A DNA stretch of 64,000 bases from Mycobacterium rhizamassiliense (GTDB taxonomy: Bacteria > Actinomycetota > Actinomycetes > Mycobacteriales > Mycobacteriaceae): positions 1,048,365-1,112,364 of the forward strand of contig NZ_LT721901.1 of the NCBI RefSeq assembly GCF_900157375.1. Direction: 5' to 3'. The position numbers and the translations under genes are program-made. The stretch's first letter is position 1. The number at the start of each line of letters is the position of its first letter. Below are positions 9,756 through 18,543 of the stretch, in pieces. The notes under the pieces were generated by a model. The model did not search any database and was not told the DNA's origin. It saw only the letters and a list, made by a program, of their open reading frames with translations.

Positions 9756-10562
9756 ATGCGGCCGGTTGTTTGGTGTGCTGTCGCGGTATTCGGGATTGCC
9801 GGCAGTGCGATTGCGGAGGCACCCGACGTTCAGCTGGCGGCGGCGGACAAGTCATATGACCTGTCGGTCGCGTCCGTCCTGCCCACGCAGGGCGAGGTCG
9901 TGGGCGTCGCGCACCCCGTCGCGGTGACCTTCAACAAGCCGGTCGCCAACCGGCACGCGGCCGAGCGTGCGATCAACGTCAAGTCGACGCCCGCGATGAC
10001 CGGCAAGTTCGAATGGCTCGACAACAAGAACGTGCAGTGGGTTCCCGACCATTACTGGCCGGCGCACAGCACGGTGGCGCTGTCGGTGGACGGCCGGTCC
10101 GAGGAATTCAAGACGGGCCCCAAGGTCATCGGTGTCGCGAGCCTCTCGGAGCACACCTTCCGGGTGAGCATCGACGGAGTCGAGGCCGGCCCGCCGCCCC
10201 AGCTGCCGGTGCCGCACCACCGACCCCACTTCGGGGAACCGGGTGTGCTGCCGGCCTCCATGGGTAGGCCCGAATACGAGACCCCGGTGGGCAACTACAC
10301 CGTCCTGTCCAAAGACCGCACGGTGCTTATGGATTCGAGCAGCGTCGGCATTCCCGTCGACGATCCCAACGGGTACCTGCTCTCGGTGGACTACGCCGTA
10401 CGCATCACCCGCCGCGGCCTCTTCGTGCATTCGGCCCCGTGGGCCGTCAATGCGCTCGGGCTGGAGAACGTCAGCCATGGCTGCATCAGCCTAAGCCCGC
10501 AGGACGCCGAGTGGTACTACAACACGGTCAACGTCGGCGACCCGGTCATCGTCGAGGAATAA
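9756..10562 (+). CDS. L,D-transpeptidase (Ig-like domain plus YkuD domain)
   Basis: Forms 3->3 cross-links in peptidoglycan in the periplasm, the main beta-lactam-tolerant cross-link of mycobacteria. A signal peptide occupies residues 1-20. An Ig-like domain follows (PTQGEVVGVAHPVAVTFNKP...). The YkuD catalytic domain has FVHSAPW with H225 and the signature SHGCISLS with H241 and nucleophile C243. At 268 residues without a long C-terminal tail it resembles Mtb LdtMt1 (Rv0116c) more than LdtMt2. The ATG has AAAGGA about nine bases upstream. Confidence 0.9.
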   Translation: MRPVVWCAVAVFGIAGSAIAEAPDVQLAAADKSYDLSVASVLPTQGEVVGVAHPVAVTFNKPVANRHAAERAINVKSTPAMTGKFEWLDNKNVQWVPDHYWPAHSTVALSVDGRSEEFKTGPKVIGVASLSEHTFRVSIDGVEAGPPPQLPVPHHRPHFGEPGVLPASMGRPEYETPVGNYTVLSKDRTVLMDSSSVGIPVDDPNGYLLSVDYAVRITRRGLFVHSAPWAVNALGLENVSHGCISLSPQDAEWYYNTVNVGDPVIVEE

Positions 10563-10701
10563 CAACGGCGACAGCCGATTTCGCGGTAGCCCGCGCCTAG
10601 AGTCCCGTCTTTCTGTCGCGCAAGCGTCGTGCAAGCACGTCGTGCACACACCAAGCCCGTCGTGCACACGCCGTGCCCTCACCCGCAAAGACCCCACACG
10701 A

Positions 10702-10737
10702 AAACGGGCCCGCTGGCGTGAACCAGCGGGCCCGTTT
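10702..10737. terminator. Strong bidirectional hairpin between convergent genes
   Basis: AAACGGGCCCGCTGG and its exact complement form a 15-bp stem with a 6-nt loop, in the gap between the L,D-transpeptidase and the minus-strand secreted protein. The arms begin and end with AAA/TTT, giving a short U run in either direction. It probably terminates both transcripts. Confidence 0.75.
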
Positions 10738-10758
10738 CCCCGAAAGGGGGATTCGGTC

Positions 10759-11322
10759 TTAACTGGGCGGGCGAGCCGCGGGGCCGGGCTGAATCGGTTG
10801 TCCCGCAATCGGACCACCCGTCGGCGCCGGACCCATCGGCGCGTCCTTGACACCGGACATGTCGATCAGCGGTGCGCCTGGCGCGTCGCCGCCCATGGCC
10901 ACCAGCGGCGCGCCAATCGGCAGCGGAGCGCCCACCGGCACGCCGGCAGGCACCACCGGTACCGGGGGAACCAGCGGTATCGGGGGGGCTAAGGGCACCA
11001 CGGGCACCGGCCCGGGAAATGCCATCGGCACGCCCGCCATGTCCGTCATCGGGGCCGCGCCACACGCGCCCGCGGCCCCGATGACGGACATGGCGGGCGT
11101 GCCGGCCGCGCCACACGCGCCCGCGGCCGCAGGCGCCCCGGCCCCGGCCCCGGCCACCCCACCGGCGGCAGGCAACGGAGCAATGTCACCCGCCTGCCCC
11201 TGAATGCACGCGCCCCCTGTTTTCAGCGGCGTGGCCGCCGCGTCCGGGCACATCGCGATCGCGGCTCCGAACAACCCAGCGCTGGCCACCACTTTGATGT
11301 TGAACCGATCGAAGATCGCCAT
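10759..11322 (-). CDS. Secreted Pro/Ala-rich protein of unknown function
   Basis: A signal peptide (FNIKVVASAGLFGAAIAM... cleaved after AAA) is followed by low-complexity Ala/Gly/Pro sequence with repeated short units (APLVAMGG, APLIDMSG, APMTDMAG, TPAMSVIG), each a hydrophobic dipeptide within Pro/Gly. Four cysteines are visible (CPDA, ACIQ, two ACGAA). The ATG at 11322 has AAAGGAG nine bases upstream; the open frame includes an upstream TTG directly abutting that site. The middle of the gene contains a 34-bp perfect inverted repeat described separately. Function unknown; probably a wall or surface protein. Confidence 0.65.
   Translation of the reverse strand: MAIFDRFNIKVVASAGLFGAAIAMCPDAAATPLKTGGACIQGQAGDIAPLPAAGGVAGAGAGAPAAAGACGAAGTPAMSVIGAAGACGAAPMTDMAGVPMAFPGPVPVVPLAPPIPLVPPVPVVPAGVPVGAPLPIGAPLVAMGGDAPGAPLIDMSGVKDAPMGPAPTGGPIAGQPIQPGPAARPPS
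11026..11104. repeat. 34-bp perfect inverted repeat with 11-nt loop inside a coding sequence
   Basis: The arms are 11026-11059 and 11071-11104 and are exact reverse complements. Because the segment is palindromic, the coding strand gives TPAMSVIGAAG on one side and AAPMTDMAGVP on the other. A 24-bp direct repeat (11054-11077 and 11105-11128) covers the loop and inner arms and recurs immediately to the right, so the locus was rearranged more than once. Confidence 0.9.
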
Positions 11323-11592
11323 CAACGTCAACTCCTTTTACTCGCGCTCAGATATTTTCTTCAATCGACACCGCAGAGCCGTACCGAGGTCATGGTTAGA
11401 CGACCGGCTCAATTGTGAGCAGCCGACGTGCAAGACACGCCGCGCCGCACCGCGCCGTTTGCAACCGTTTCCAAACGGTGACGTTCAACTTCGCGATACC
11501 GCGGGATGCATTGCGAGATAACGTCTCTATAACTACAGCGTTGCGATTCGGCCACCGGCGCACCCACTGTGGCCGCGTAGTTAGATCTCCCT
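11323..11592. promoter_or_regulatory. Divergent intergenic region with a 16-bp palindrome
   Basis: No gene is seen. It separates the secreted-protein gene (left, minus) and the hydrolase (right, plus). ACCGTTTCCAAACGGT at 11464-11479 is a perfect palindrome, a likely regulator site. The plus-strand hydrolase start lies about 110 bases to the right; no clear -10/-35 pair is recognised. Confidence 0.45.
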
Positions 11593-12357
11593 ATGGGCGA
11601 ACGTGTCACGTTCCAAAGCTCGACGGGCGCGAATCTGGCCGGGGTCATCGAGATCCCGGAAACCGCAGCGCGCGGGTGGGGGGTGTTCGCGCACGGCTTC
11701 ACTCTGGGCAAGGACTGTCCGGCCGCGGCCCGGATCTGCAAGCAGCTGGCGTCCGACGGTATCGGGATGCTGCGCTTCGACGCGCTGGGACTCGGCGGAT
11801 CAGACGGGAACTGGGGTGACGGATCGTTCACCGTCAAGGTCGACGACATCGCCCAGGCGTGCGAGTTCATGGCCAACCGCGGTACGCCGGCCGATCTTCT
11901 GGTCGGGCACTCGTGGGGTGGTGCCGCGGTGATCGCCGCGGCGATGCGGGCGCCGGGCGTGCGCGCGGTCGTCACCGTCGCGGCACCGTTTGACCCCAGC
12001 CACGTCGAAAAGCATTACGACGCAGTGGTCGAGCGCTGCTTGGCCGAGGGCAGCGTCGAGTGGCTGGTCGGTGGGCGCAAGCTGACCCTCAAGCGCGCAT
12101 TCGTCGAGGACGTCCGCGCGGCCGAGCTGCACGACAAGATCAAAGCCTTGCGGCTGCCGTTGCTGATCCTGCACTCGCCGACCGACAACACCGTCGGCAT
12201 CGACAATGCGAGCGAGATCTTCCGCGAAGCCCGTCACCCGCGCAGCTTCGTCTCGCTCGAGGGCTCCGATCACCTGCTCACCGCGCGCGGCCAAGCCCAC
12301 CGGGCCGGCCGGATCATCGGCGCCTGGGCCGACGCGTACCTCGGGGTGCCGAACTAA
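11593..12357 (+). CDS. Alpha/beta hydrolase
   Basis: Serine hydrolase of 254 residues with the nucleophile in GHSWGG (S107), an acid in the HSPTDN segment and the His in GSDHLL near the C-terminus. The opening TFQSSTGANLAGVIEIPE and FAHGFTLGKDCPAAARI match the hydrolase half of hydrolase-OsmC proteins found in bacteria, but the OsmC half is absent. Substrate unknown. Its stop codon overlaps the stop of the convergent PAP2/DAGK gene (TAA over CTA), leaving no room for a separate terminator. Confidence 0.85.
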   Translation: MGERVTFQSSTGANLAGVIEIPETAARGWGVFAHGFTLGKDCPAAARICKQLASDGIGMLRFDALGLGGSDGNWGDGSFTVKVDDIAQACEFMANRGTPADLLVGHSWGGAAVIAAAMRAPGVRAVVTVAAPFDPSHVEKHYDAVVERCLAEGSVEWLVGGRKLTLKRAFVEDVRAAELHDKIKALRLPLLILHSPTDNTVGIDNASEIFREARHPRSFVSLEGSDHLLTARGQAHRAGRIIGAWADAYLGVPN

Positions 12358-13844
12358 GTCGTCGGCGAAAAGACCGGCAGTACACGGTATTTCGCGACGA
12401 ATTTGGCCTGCTCGCATTCCTCGTCGACCTCGCCGTCGCGGGCGACGGTCGTCGGGCCGTCCACGGCGGTGAAGCTGAACTCGGGCACCTGCAGCTCGTG
12501 GTACAGCGGGCTGCGCTGCAACCGCCCCAGCGCCAGGGCGGTGAGGATCCGGGTCCTGGCGAACCGGCGACCGGCCTCGAGGATGCGCACGTCCATCAGG
12601 CCGTCGTCCATCCGGCTGCGGCGGGACGGGGCGAATCCCGTCGGCAGGTACACCGAATTGCCCAGGAAAAACAGCGATGTCAGCAGCGTCTTGTTGTCGT
12701 AGCAGATGCGCACGGGCCGGTCGCTGCGCAATGTCCGCAGCATGGCGTAGAAGCTTGCCAGCGGCTTGCCGATGCGCTTCTCCAGCTTCTCCCGCCGCCG
12801 CACGAACGCGGGATACGCACCGATGCTGGCGGTATTGAGCAACGTCCGAGTTTCGTTGAGGCACACCACATCGACGCACACCACGCTGCCACGCCGGACC
12901 GCGTCCACGGTGTTGGCCACGGTGCCGCAGCCGATGTCCTTGGCGAAGTGGTTGAACGTCCCGGCGGGAAAGACGGCCAGCGGCAGCCCCGCGTCCACGG
13001 CGACGGCGGCGGCCGCCGACACCGTGCCGTCGCCGCCACCGACCGCGAGCACCTCGGCGCGTTCGGCGGCGTCGCGCAACACCTCCGCCGGATCGTCGTC
13101 GGGACCCAGTTCGCGAATCTCGGCCTTGGGCAACGCGGCGCGCACCTCGTCGACGACGCGGCTTCCCGTGCCGCTGCCGGATTCCGGGTTGATCACCAGC
13201 ACCACACCGGAGCCGTCCGGCCGCTCGGGCATCTCGACCCGCAGCGGTTCCGTTCTGGGCAGCGCGGTTTCGGCGATCGGGGGCACCAGTCGCCCGCCCG
13301 CGACGGCGATCCCCGCGCCGATGCCCAGCCCCACGACGACATCACCGGGATAGTGCGCCCCGGTGGCGACCCGCGACAGGCCGACCAGCCCGGCCAGCAG
13401 CGCCAGCCCGAAACCCAGCGGCGGATTTTCCAATCCCACCCCGACGGCGAACGCGGCCGCGCTGGCCGAGTGCCCCGACGGCAGCGAGTTGGACGTGGGA
13501 CGGCGACGGACCCGCCTGACCACCGGCACCGAATCGGACAGCGGGCGCGGGCGCTGGTGAATTCGCTTGGCCACCTGATTGGTCAGCAGGCTGGTGAACC
13601 CCAGCGTCACGACGCCCCGGGCCGCGCCGCGCTGCACGCCCGGCTTCCCCGACGCGAGCAACGCGGCCGCGATCGCCAGCCACAGCTTGGAATGGTCGGC
13701 CGCGCGGGTGAGCGGCGGCATCACAGTGTCCAGCAGCGGGGTGGGGCTCTCGGCGATCGCCGTGAACAACTCCCGGTCCAGGGTGCCAAGACCCTTGGTG
13801 ATCTGCTTGATGCCGCGCGCGCGTTGCCAAGGCCGCCTGCTCAT
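12354..13844 (-). CDS. Fused PAP2-phosphatase/diacylglycerol-kinase-like protein
   Basis: Two lipid enzymes in one 496-residue chain. Residues ~1-190 form a PAP2 phosphatase with three motifs: AKRIHQRPRP, PSGHSASAAAF and SRVATGAHYPGD. Residues ~220-496 form a diacylglycerol-kinase catalytic domain with VLVINPESGSGT, the glycine loop VGGGDGTVSAAAA and LPLAVFPAGTFNHFAKD. Such fusions probably phosphorylate and dephosphorylate lipids such as diacylglycerol or polyprenol at the membrane; the actual substrate is not known. Hydrophobic helices are limited to the PAP2 half. It is the only gene of its transcript. Confidence 0.9.
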   Translation of the reverse strand: MSRRPWQRARGIKQITKGLGTLDRELFTAIAESPTPLLDTVMPPLTRAADHSKLWLAIAAALLASGKPGVQRGAARGVVTLGFTSLLTNQVAKRIHQRPRPLSDSVPVVRRVRRRPTSNSLPSGHSASAAAFAVGVGLENPPLGFGLALLAGLVGLSRVATGAHYPGDVVVGLGIGAGIAVAGGRLVPPIAETALPRTEPLRVEMPERPDGSGVVLVINPESGSGTGSRVVDEVRAALPKAEIRELGPDDDPAEVLRDAAERAEVLAVGGGDGTVSAAAAVAVDAGLPLAVFPAGTFNHFAKDIGCGTVANTVDAVRRGSVVCVDVVCLNETRTLLNTASIGAYPAFVRRREKLEKRIGKPLASFYAMLRTLRSDRPVRICYDNKTLLTSLFFLGNSVYLPTGFAPSRRSRMDDGLMDVRILEAGRRFARTRILTALALGRLQRSPLYHELQVPEFSFTAVDGPTTVARDGEVDEECEQAKFVAKYRVLPVFSPTT

Positions 13845-13888
13845 TCGCTACACCCTAACCGTCGCCCGCTGATAAGAATTGACGAACT

Positions 13889-14668
13889 ATGACCAGGCCG
13901 CCGGTTACCGATTACCACGCGAGGTGGCGGGAAAACACCGAACGCCGGGGCGTGCCGTCGGCGGTGGTCGACGAGATCGCGCGGCGGCACGGCATCACCG
14001 AGCGCAGCTTCGCCGTCCTCGCGGCGCTGACCGAGATCAACGACCCGGACGGCAAGTCTTTCTTCTTGCTGCCCCGGGGCAGCACCGGCCAAGACGCCCG
14101 CGACGCCGTGCTGCTGACCTACGTCGTCAACGCGGGCACCGGCTACAGCGACGCCGGCGAGCGGCCCGCGGACTTCGCCGAGACACCGTACGGCGCCGAC
14201 GAGATGCAGCGCATCAGCGACCGGCAGCGCGCCAACGCCTGGAGCTACGACCAGGACGTCGCGTTCGTCCACCGCAACGACGGGCGCTTGGTCACCACCC
14301 CGAACGGCATGCTGATGGGCTTGGGCGGCAACCGGATCCAGCGCCTGTTCAGCAGGCAGGGCGGCACCGCCTGGGGCGACATCTTCATGGTCAACGTCGA
14401 CGACGCCGGCGCCCCCGCCAATAGGCTGCGCCAGATCGTGCAGTCGGGGCACTCCTGGTACACCGACCGCAAGGGCAGGCCCTTCGAGAGCGGCCTTGCG
14501 CTGGACCGGGTGCTGCATCACGAAGAGCTGCACTCCCAGCAGTGGGCCGCGAAGAGCCACGGCCGCATGATCGCGGCCTACCTCTGGGAAGTGTTCCGCG
14601 ACAAGGGCCTTCGCCAGACCAACCGGCTAGAGGAGGAGGCCGGCCTGGCCGACGGCGGCTACCGGTAA
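13889..14668 (+). CDS. Conserved protein with HEELH motif
   Basis: Soluble protein of 259 residues that I do not recognise by family. H211-E-E-L-H215 inside VLHHEELHSQQWA has the HExxH form of a zinc metallopeptidase, followed by a predicted helix; a further conserved-looking Glu-rich stretch (NRLEEEAGLAD) could supply a third ligand. No signal peptide or membrane helix is present, so it would act in the cytoplasm unless exported another way. The motif may also be accidental. It ends 15 nt before the convergent GAP-family gene. Confidence 0.7.
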   Translation: MTRPPVTDYHARWRENTERRGVPSAVVDEIARRHGITERSFAVLAALTEINDPDGKSFFLLPRGSTGQDARDAVLLTYVVNAGTGYSDAGERPADFAETPYGADEMQRISDRQRANAWSYDQDVAFVHRNDGRLVTTPNGMLMGLGGNRIQRLFSRQGGTAWGDIFMVNVDDAGAPANRLRQIVQSGHSWYTDRKGRPFESGLALDRVLHHEELHSQQWAAKSHGRMIAAYLWEVFRDKGLRQTNRLEEEAGLADGGYR

Positions 14669-14682
14669 CTCTAGGACGCGCG

Positions 14683-15375
14683 CTACAGGGCGCGAATCCC
14701 GTTGTGCAGCACCATCAAACCGATCAGGAGCAGGATGGCGGCCATCAGCGCGGCGTTGTTCTTCTCCATCCAGTCCTTGAGCTTTTCCAGGAAGTCGTCG
14801 AGGCGATGACCCGCGGCCACGTAGGCCAGGATGGGGACAGCGACCGTCGACGCGGCGAGGGCGACGAAGAACACCCCGGCCACCAGCTTGTCGGGACGGT
14901 CGAGGTGGTTGGTCCCAATCGCCAGGCCCGCCGCGAGGCACATCAGCAGCACCTCGACCCGGATCACCGTGAGCACCAGTCCGGTGATGGCCGCGCGCCT
15001 GGGATTCATGGTGGAAAAGGACCGCATCCAGGCCGGCGACTCGGTGTGGCTGCGCCGGGTGAACCACCGGTAGACGCCGAACAGGATCAGCGCGGACCCC
15101 AGCACCACGCGCAGCCAGGACGCCCAAGTGGGCGGCGACGACTTGTGCATGTCGCCGAGCGCGCCGGACCCCGCCACAAAGAGCACCGTCTGTGCCACCA
15201 GCCCGAACACCCAGCCGCCCAGGAACGCCAGCCCGGCGGGCCGTGGCCGCGGCGCGTGCAGGACGAGGACGGCCGGGATGAGCGACAGCGGCGAGACGGC
15301 GATCACGAGCGCGAGCGGAATCAGCGTGTCCAACACCGAGGTCCAGCTTCCTGCCACGGGCAGCAATCCTTTCAT
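14683..15375 (-). CDS. GAP/Sap family membrane protein (lipid export accessory)
   Basis: Polytopic membrane protein of 230 residues with about six helices, matching the GAP/SfLAP family: LIPLALVIAVSPLSLIPAVLVL at the N-terminus, a glycine-rich GLAFLGGWVFGLVAQT helix and AGVFFVALAASTVAVPILAYV. Relatives in mycobacteria assist export of glycopeptidolipid (Gap) or sulfolipid-1 (Sap). Here no lipid synthase lies adjacent, so the cargo is unknown. ATG start after a GGATTGC stretch. Confidence 0.8.
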   Translation of the reverse strand: MKGLLPVAGSWTSVLDTLIPLALVIAVSPLSLIPAVLVLHAPRPRPAGLAFLGGWVFGLVAQTVLFVAGSGALGDMHKSSPPTWASWLRVVLGSALILFGVYRWFTRRSHTESPAWMRSFSTMNPRRAAITGLVLTVIRVEVLLMCLAAGLAIGTNHLDRPDKLVAGVFFVALAASTVAVPILAYVAAGHRLDDFLEKLKDWMEKNNAALMAAILLLIGLMVLHNGIRAL

Positions 15376-15435
15376 TGTCGGCGCCGCCGTGCCACCGGAG
15401 GTGGCCGCAGCCGGAACGGGTTTGGAGGAAATCGT

Positions 15436-15741
15436 CTAGTACTTTCGGCGCAACGTCCAGGCCGGCACCCAATGCGTGACGGTTCGCCGCCGCGACCCGT
15501 AGGCGACCGGGTAGGTCACCAGCCCCCACCAGTCGCCCTGCTCGCAGATGCCCCAACAGCTCAGCCGCCCCTCCACCACCTTGTGCAGCTGCAGGCCGTT
15601 GGGCTGATAGCGACCCGAGCGGTGCGGCTCGCGTGGGAACAGCATCGTGAGATCGACCAGCACCGCGACCGGCGGGCGGACGACCCGAAACGGGTCCCGG
15701 GCCGGCTGGCCGTTGTACCCGATCGAGGCGAGCGAACCCAT
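15436..15741 (-). CDS. Small conserved protein, unknown function
   Basis: A 101-residue protein rich in Trp, Tyr and Arg (ICEQGDWWGLVTYPVAYGS, THWVPAWTLRRKY). No signal peptide or membrane helix. The composition is that of a real small globular protein. The start at MGSLASIGYNG is preferred to upstream ATGs, which would add a poorly coding stretch; no strong ribosome-binding site. I do not recognise the family. Confidence 0.6.
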   Translation of the reverse strand: MGSLASIGYNGQPARDPFRVVRPPVAVLVDLTMLFPREPHRSGRYQPNGLQLHKVVEGRLSCWGICEQGDWWGLVTYPVAYGSRRRTVTHWVPAWTLRRKY

Positions 15742-15915
15742 TGATCGATCATACGTTCGAATGCCCGGAGCGAAACCTCCATCGGGCATCCCGGCCGGCA
15801 AACGAATCCGAGATTCGCGAAGTCCGTTGATTCAGCGCGCGGACGCCCTGCGTGCTCGTTATAGTTGGGCCGCGCATCCGGGCCGCGCAATGGACGTCTA
15901 CGAGGGGAAATTCGC

Positions 15916-16140
15916 ATGATGAGGTTGATGGCTGCCGGTCTGGTGGCGTTGGGCGGCCTGATGACCGCTGGGATGGGCGTGGCAAACGCCGATGTCGAGG
16001 TCGACGGCAACTACTCGAGCGAGGCCGGTTGCCTGGCAGACGGTCCGCACGTCGAGCTGACTTACAACGATCACCTGTACCACCACTTCGACTGCCGGTT
16101 CGGCAACGACGGCTTCTGGCACGTCTGGCTGAGCCCCTAA
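15916..16140 (+). CDS. Small secreted protein with one predicted disulfide
   Basis: A 74-residue precursor with a signal peptide (RLMAAGLVALGGLMTAGMGVANA) and a mature part of about 48 residues that contains two cysteines (EAGCLAD, FDCRFG), probably disulfide-bonded. Aromatic residues near the end (FWHVWLSP) are conserved-looking. It belongs to the many small exported mycobacterial proteins without assigned function. GAGGGG lies nine bases before the first of two adjacent ATGs. Confidence 0.75.
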   Translation: MMRLMAAGLVALGGLMTAGMGVANADVEVDGNYSSEAGCLADGPHVELTYNDHLYHHFDCRFGNDGFWHVWLSP

Positions 16141-16185
16141 GCGACACAACGAAAGGCGTCCGGCCGCCTCTGGCAACATAGCGGC

Positions 16186-17703
16186 GTGTTCAGCGAGACC
16201 AGGCGGACAGCCGTAGGCGACCCGCTGATCGTCGGAGTGCTCGCCGCCGCAATAAGTTTGGCCGGCGCCGCCCGTCCTTCGTTCTGGTACGACGAGGCCG
16301 CGACCATCTCGGCGTCCTACAGCCGTTCGCTGGCTCAGTTGTGGCACATGCTGAGCACCGTCGACGCCGTGCACGGCCTGTACTACCTGCTGATGCACGG
16401 CTGGTTCCAGCTCTTCGAACCCACCGAGTTCTGGTCTCGCGCGCCCAGCGGGCTGGCGGTGGGCGCCGCCGCGGCCGGCGTCGTCGTGCTGGGCCGGCAG
16501 TTGTCCTCCCGCACGGTCGCGGTGGCCGCCGGAGCCATGTGCGCGATATTGCCGCGGTCGACGTGGGCGGGCATCGAAGCGCGCCCGTACGCCCTGTCGA
16601 TGGCGGCAGCGGTGTGGCTGACGGTGCTGCTGGTTGTCGCCGCGCGCCGCGAAAGCCGTTGGCTCTGGGGGTGTTACGCGCTGGCCCTGGCGATGTCGAT
16701 GCTGCTGGACATCTATCTCTCGCTGGTGTTGCTGGCGCACGTCGTCTTCATCTTCGCGTTCCGCCGCAGCCGGACGGTCGTGGTCCCGTTCGCCGTCGCT
16801 TCGGTCCTGACGGTCGGCGTGCTGGCGCCGTTCGCGATCCAGGTGGTCGGGCAGGCCCCGCAGATCAAATGGATCGCGCCGATCGGGTACCGAACGTTCG
16901 AAGACGTGGTGGTGCAGCAATACTTCGAACGAAGCCCGCCGTTCGCGATTGCCTCGCTGATCCTGATCCTCACCGCAATTGCCTTGTGGCTGCGCGCATC
17001 CGGTAAGCCCGACGCGGGAGATCGACAGCTTCTGACGCTGGCGGTCGCCTGGCTAGTGATACCCACCGCGCTGATCGTGGCCTGGTCGGCCGGCGCCGCC
17101 CACCCGATTTACACGCCGCGGTACTTGTCCTTCACCGCGCCGGCGATGGCCCTGATCCTGGGCGTCTGCGTCGGCGCGGTGGCCGCCAGGCCCTGGGTGG
17201 CCGCCGCGGTCGTGGGGCTGTTCACCGTGGCCGCCGCGCCGAATTATCTTCACGCCCAACGTAATCCGTATGCCAAATACGGGATGGACTACAGTCAGGT
17301 GGCTGACCTGATCACCGCGCAGGCAGCGCCCGGCGACTGCCTACTGGTCAACGACACGGTGACGTTCATGCCGGCCCCGATGCGCCCGCTGCTGGCGGCA
17401 CGCCCGGACGCCTATCGCAAGCTGAACGATCTCACGCTGTGGCAGCGGGCGACCGATCGCAACGAGGTCTTCGACACCAACCTCATCCCAGAGGTGATCG
17501 CCGCTCCGCTGAGCCACTGCGGCGTCGTGTGGATCATCACCCAGGCCGACGAGTCGATGCCCGCCCACGAGCGGGGTGTGGCGCTGCCGCCCGGCCCGGT
17601 CTACGGGGTGACCCCGTCGTTCGCGGTCCCGCACGACCTGGGCTTCCGCCTGGTCGAGCGCTGGCAGTTCAACCTGGTTCAGGTGCTCAAAGCGCAGCGC
17701 TAG
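16186..17703 (+). CDS. GT-C type membrane glycosyltransferase (family 39-like)
   Basis: Polytopic membrane protein of 505 residues with about ten helices. Just after the first helix is FWYDEAATISAS with the DE motif in the first extracytoplasmic loop, diagnostic for GT-C enzymes that use polyprenyl-phosphate sugars. A short soluble C-terminal domain follows (residues ~370-505). Mycobacterial relatives add mannose or arabinose to wall lipids and proteins; donor and acceptor here are unknown. The start is GTG. It is convergent with the first GH16 gene, only a base or so apart. Confidence 0.85.
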   Translation: MFSETRRTAVGDPLIVGVLAAAISLAGAARPSFWYDEAATISASYSRSLAQLWHMLSTVDAVHGLYYLLMHGWFQLFEPTEFWSRAPSGLAVGAAAAGVVVLGRQLSSRTVAVAAGAMCAILPRSTWAGIEARPYALSMAAAVWLTVLLVVAARRESRWLWGCYALALAMSMLLDIYLSLVLLAHVVFIFAFRRSRTVVVPFAVASVLTVGVLAPFAIQVVGQAPQIKWIAPIGYRTFEDVVVQQYFERSPPFAIASLILILTAIALWLRASGKPDAGDRQLLTLAVAWLVIPTALIVAWSAGAAHPIYTPRYLSFTAPAMALILGVCVGAVAARPWVAAAVVGLFTVAAAPNYLHAQRNPYAKYGMDYSQVADLITAQAAPGDCLLVNDTVTFMPAPMRPLLAARPDAYRKLNDLTLWQRATDRNEVFDTNLIPEVIAAPLSHCGVVWIITQADESMPAHERGVALPPGPVYGVTPSFAVPHDLGFRLVERWQFNLVQVLKAQR

Positions 17704-18543
17704 TCACCAGATGCGGATGTAGTCGACCAGCATGGACGACGGGAAGACGCCGCCCGCGGCCGGATCGCCGGCGCCCACCCCGCCGACGGCGAGGGTGAAC
17801 ATCGGGGTCATCCAGTAGCCGGGAAGGTTGAACGGCCACCGGAAATCATCTGGGGCGCCACCGGCGACGTGAATGGGCTTGTTGGGCACCTTGAAGTACT
17901 CGGCGCCGTCCCGCGAGAACTCGAATCCCTCTTCGCCCCAATGCATTCGCCAGGTGTGCCAGCCCCCGTCGACCAACCCGGGGATCGACTTGCCCTCCCA
18001 GGTCTTGCCATTGGACGCGGCGTGGACCGTGGTGCCCGGGGCCCATTGGCCGTTGCCGTACCACTCGAAGATGTCGACCTCACCGTCGGGCAGCGGGTCC
18101 TCGTTGACGCCCCAGAACGACGGCCACAGGCCCGGGAACAGGCAGTCGAGCTTGATCCGGGCTTCCCAGGTCTGGTTGATCATGCTGCGGAAATTGCCGC
18201 GCAGCTTCCCGGTGTAATAGGTGTTGCTCAGGAAATCGTGGGTGGCACACAGGACGAGGTTGGAGTGGCCGTCCTGGAACACGTTCTGGCGGTCGTCGCG
18301 GTAGATCCCCGCCACCGGCGGATAGACGTCGTCCTGCCAGGTCTGGATCGTCCACTTGCCCGGGTCGGGCGGCGAGCCCGCGGGCCCGTCGAACTCGTCG
18401 GAGAAGATGTACGGCCCGCCGCCACCGGCCGACGGCGGCGCTTGCGGTGCGGACGGGGACGCCAGGGCCTCCGGAAGGGGCATCGATGCGGCGGCCGCCA
18501 GCATGCCGAGCCCGGTCGTCAACAACATGCTCCGACGGTCCAT
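17704..18543 (-). CDS. Secreted GH16 family glucanase-like protein (copy 1)
   Basis: Family 16 glycoside hydrolase of 279 residues. The signal peptide starts MDRRSMLLTTG, with twin arginines, so Tat export is possible. The active site EVDIFE places the nucleophile at E155 and the acid/base at E160, with D157 between. FSDEFDGPAGSPPDPGKW and TWEARIKLDCLFPGLWPSFW are typical of GH16 beta-1,3-glucanases. It is a paralog of the next gene, with about half the residues shared. No cell-wall beta-glucan is known in mycobacteria, so the substrate is uncertain. The start at 18543 is chosen because the upstream frame has no coding character. Confidence 0.85.
   Translation of the reverse strand: MDRRSMLLTTGLGMLAAAASMPLPEALASPSAPQAPPSAGGGGPYIFSDEFDGPAGSPPDPGKWTIQTWQDDVYPPVAGIYRDDRQNVFQDGHSNLVLCATHDFLSNTYYTGKLRGNFRSMINQTWEARIKLDCLFPGLWPSFWGVNEDPLPDGEVDIFEWYGNGQWAPGTTVHAASNGKTWEGKSIPGLVDGGWHTWRMHWGEEGFEFSRDGAEYFKVPNKPIHVAGGAPDDFRWPFNLPGYWMTPMFTLAVGGVGAGDPAAGGVFPSSMLVDYIRIW

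Noticed and set aside
12060..13892. 610-codon plus-strand ORF opposite the PAP2/DAGK gene
   Set aside because: Shadow frame; the minus strand has all PAP2 and kinase motifs.
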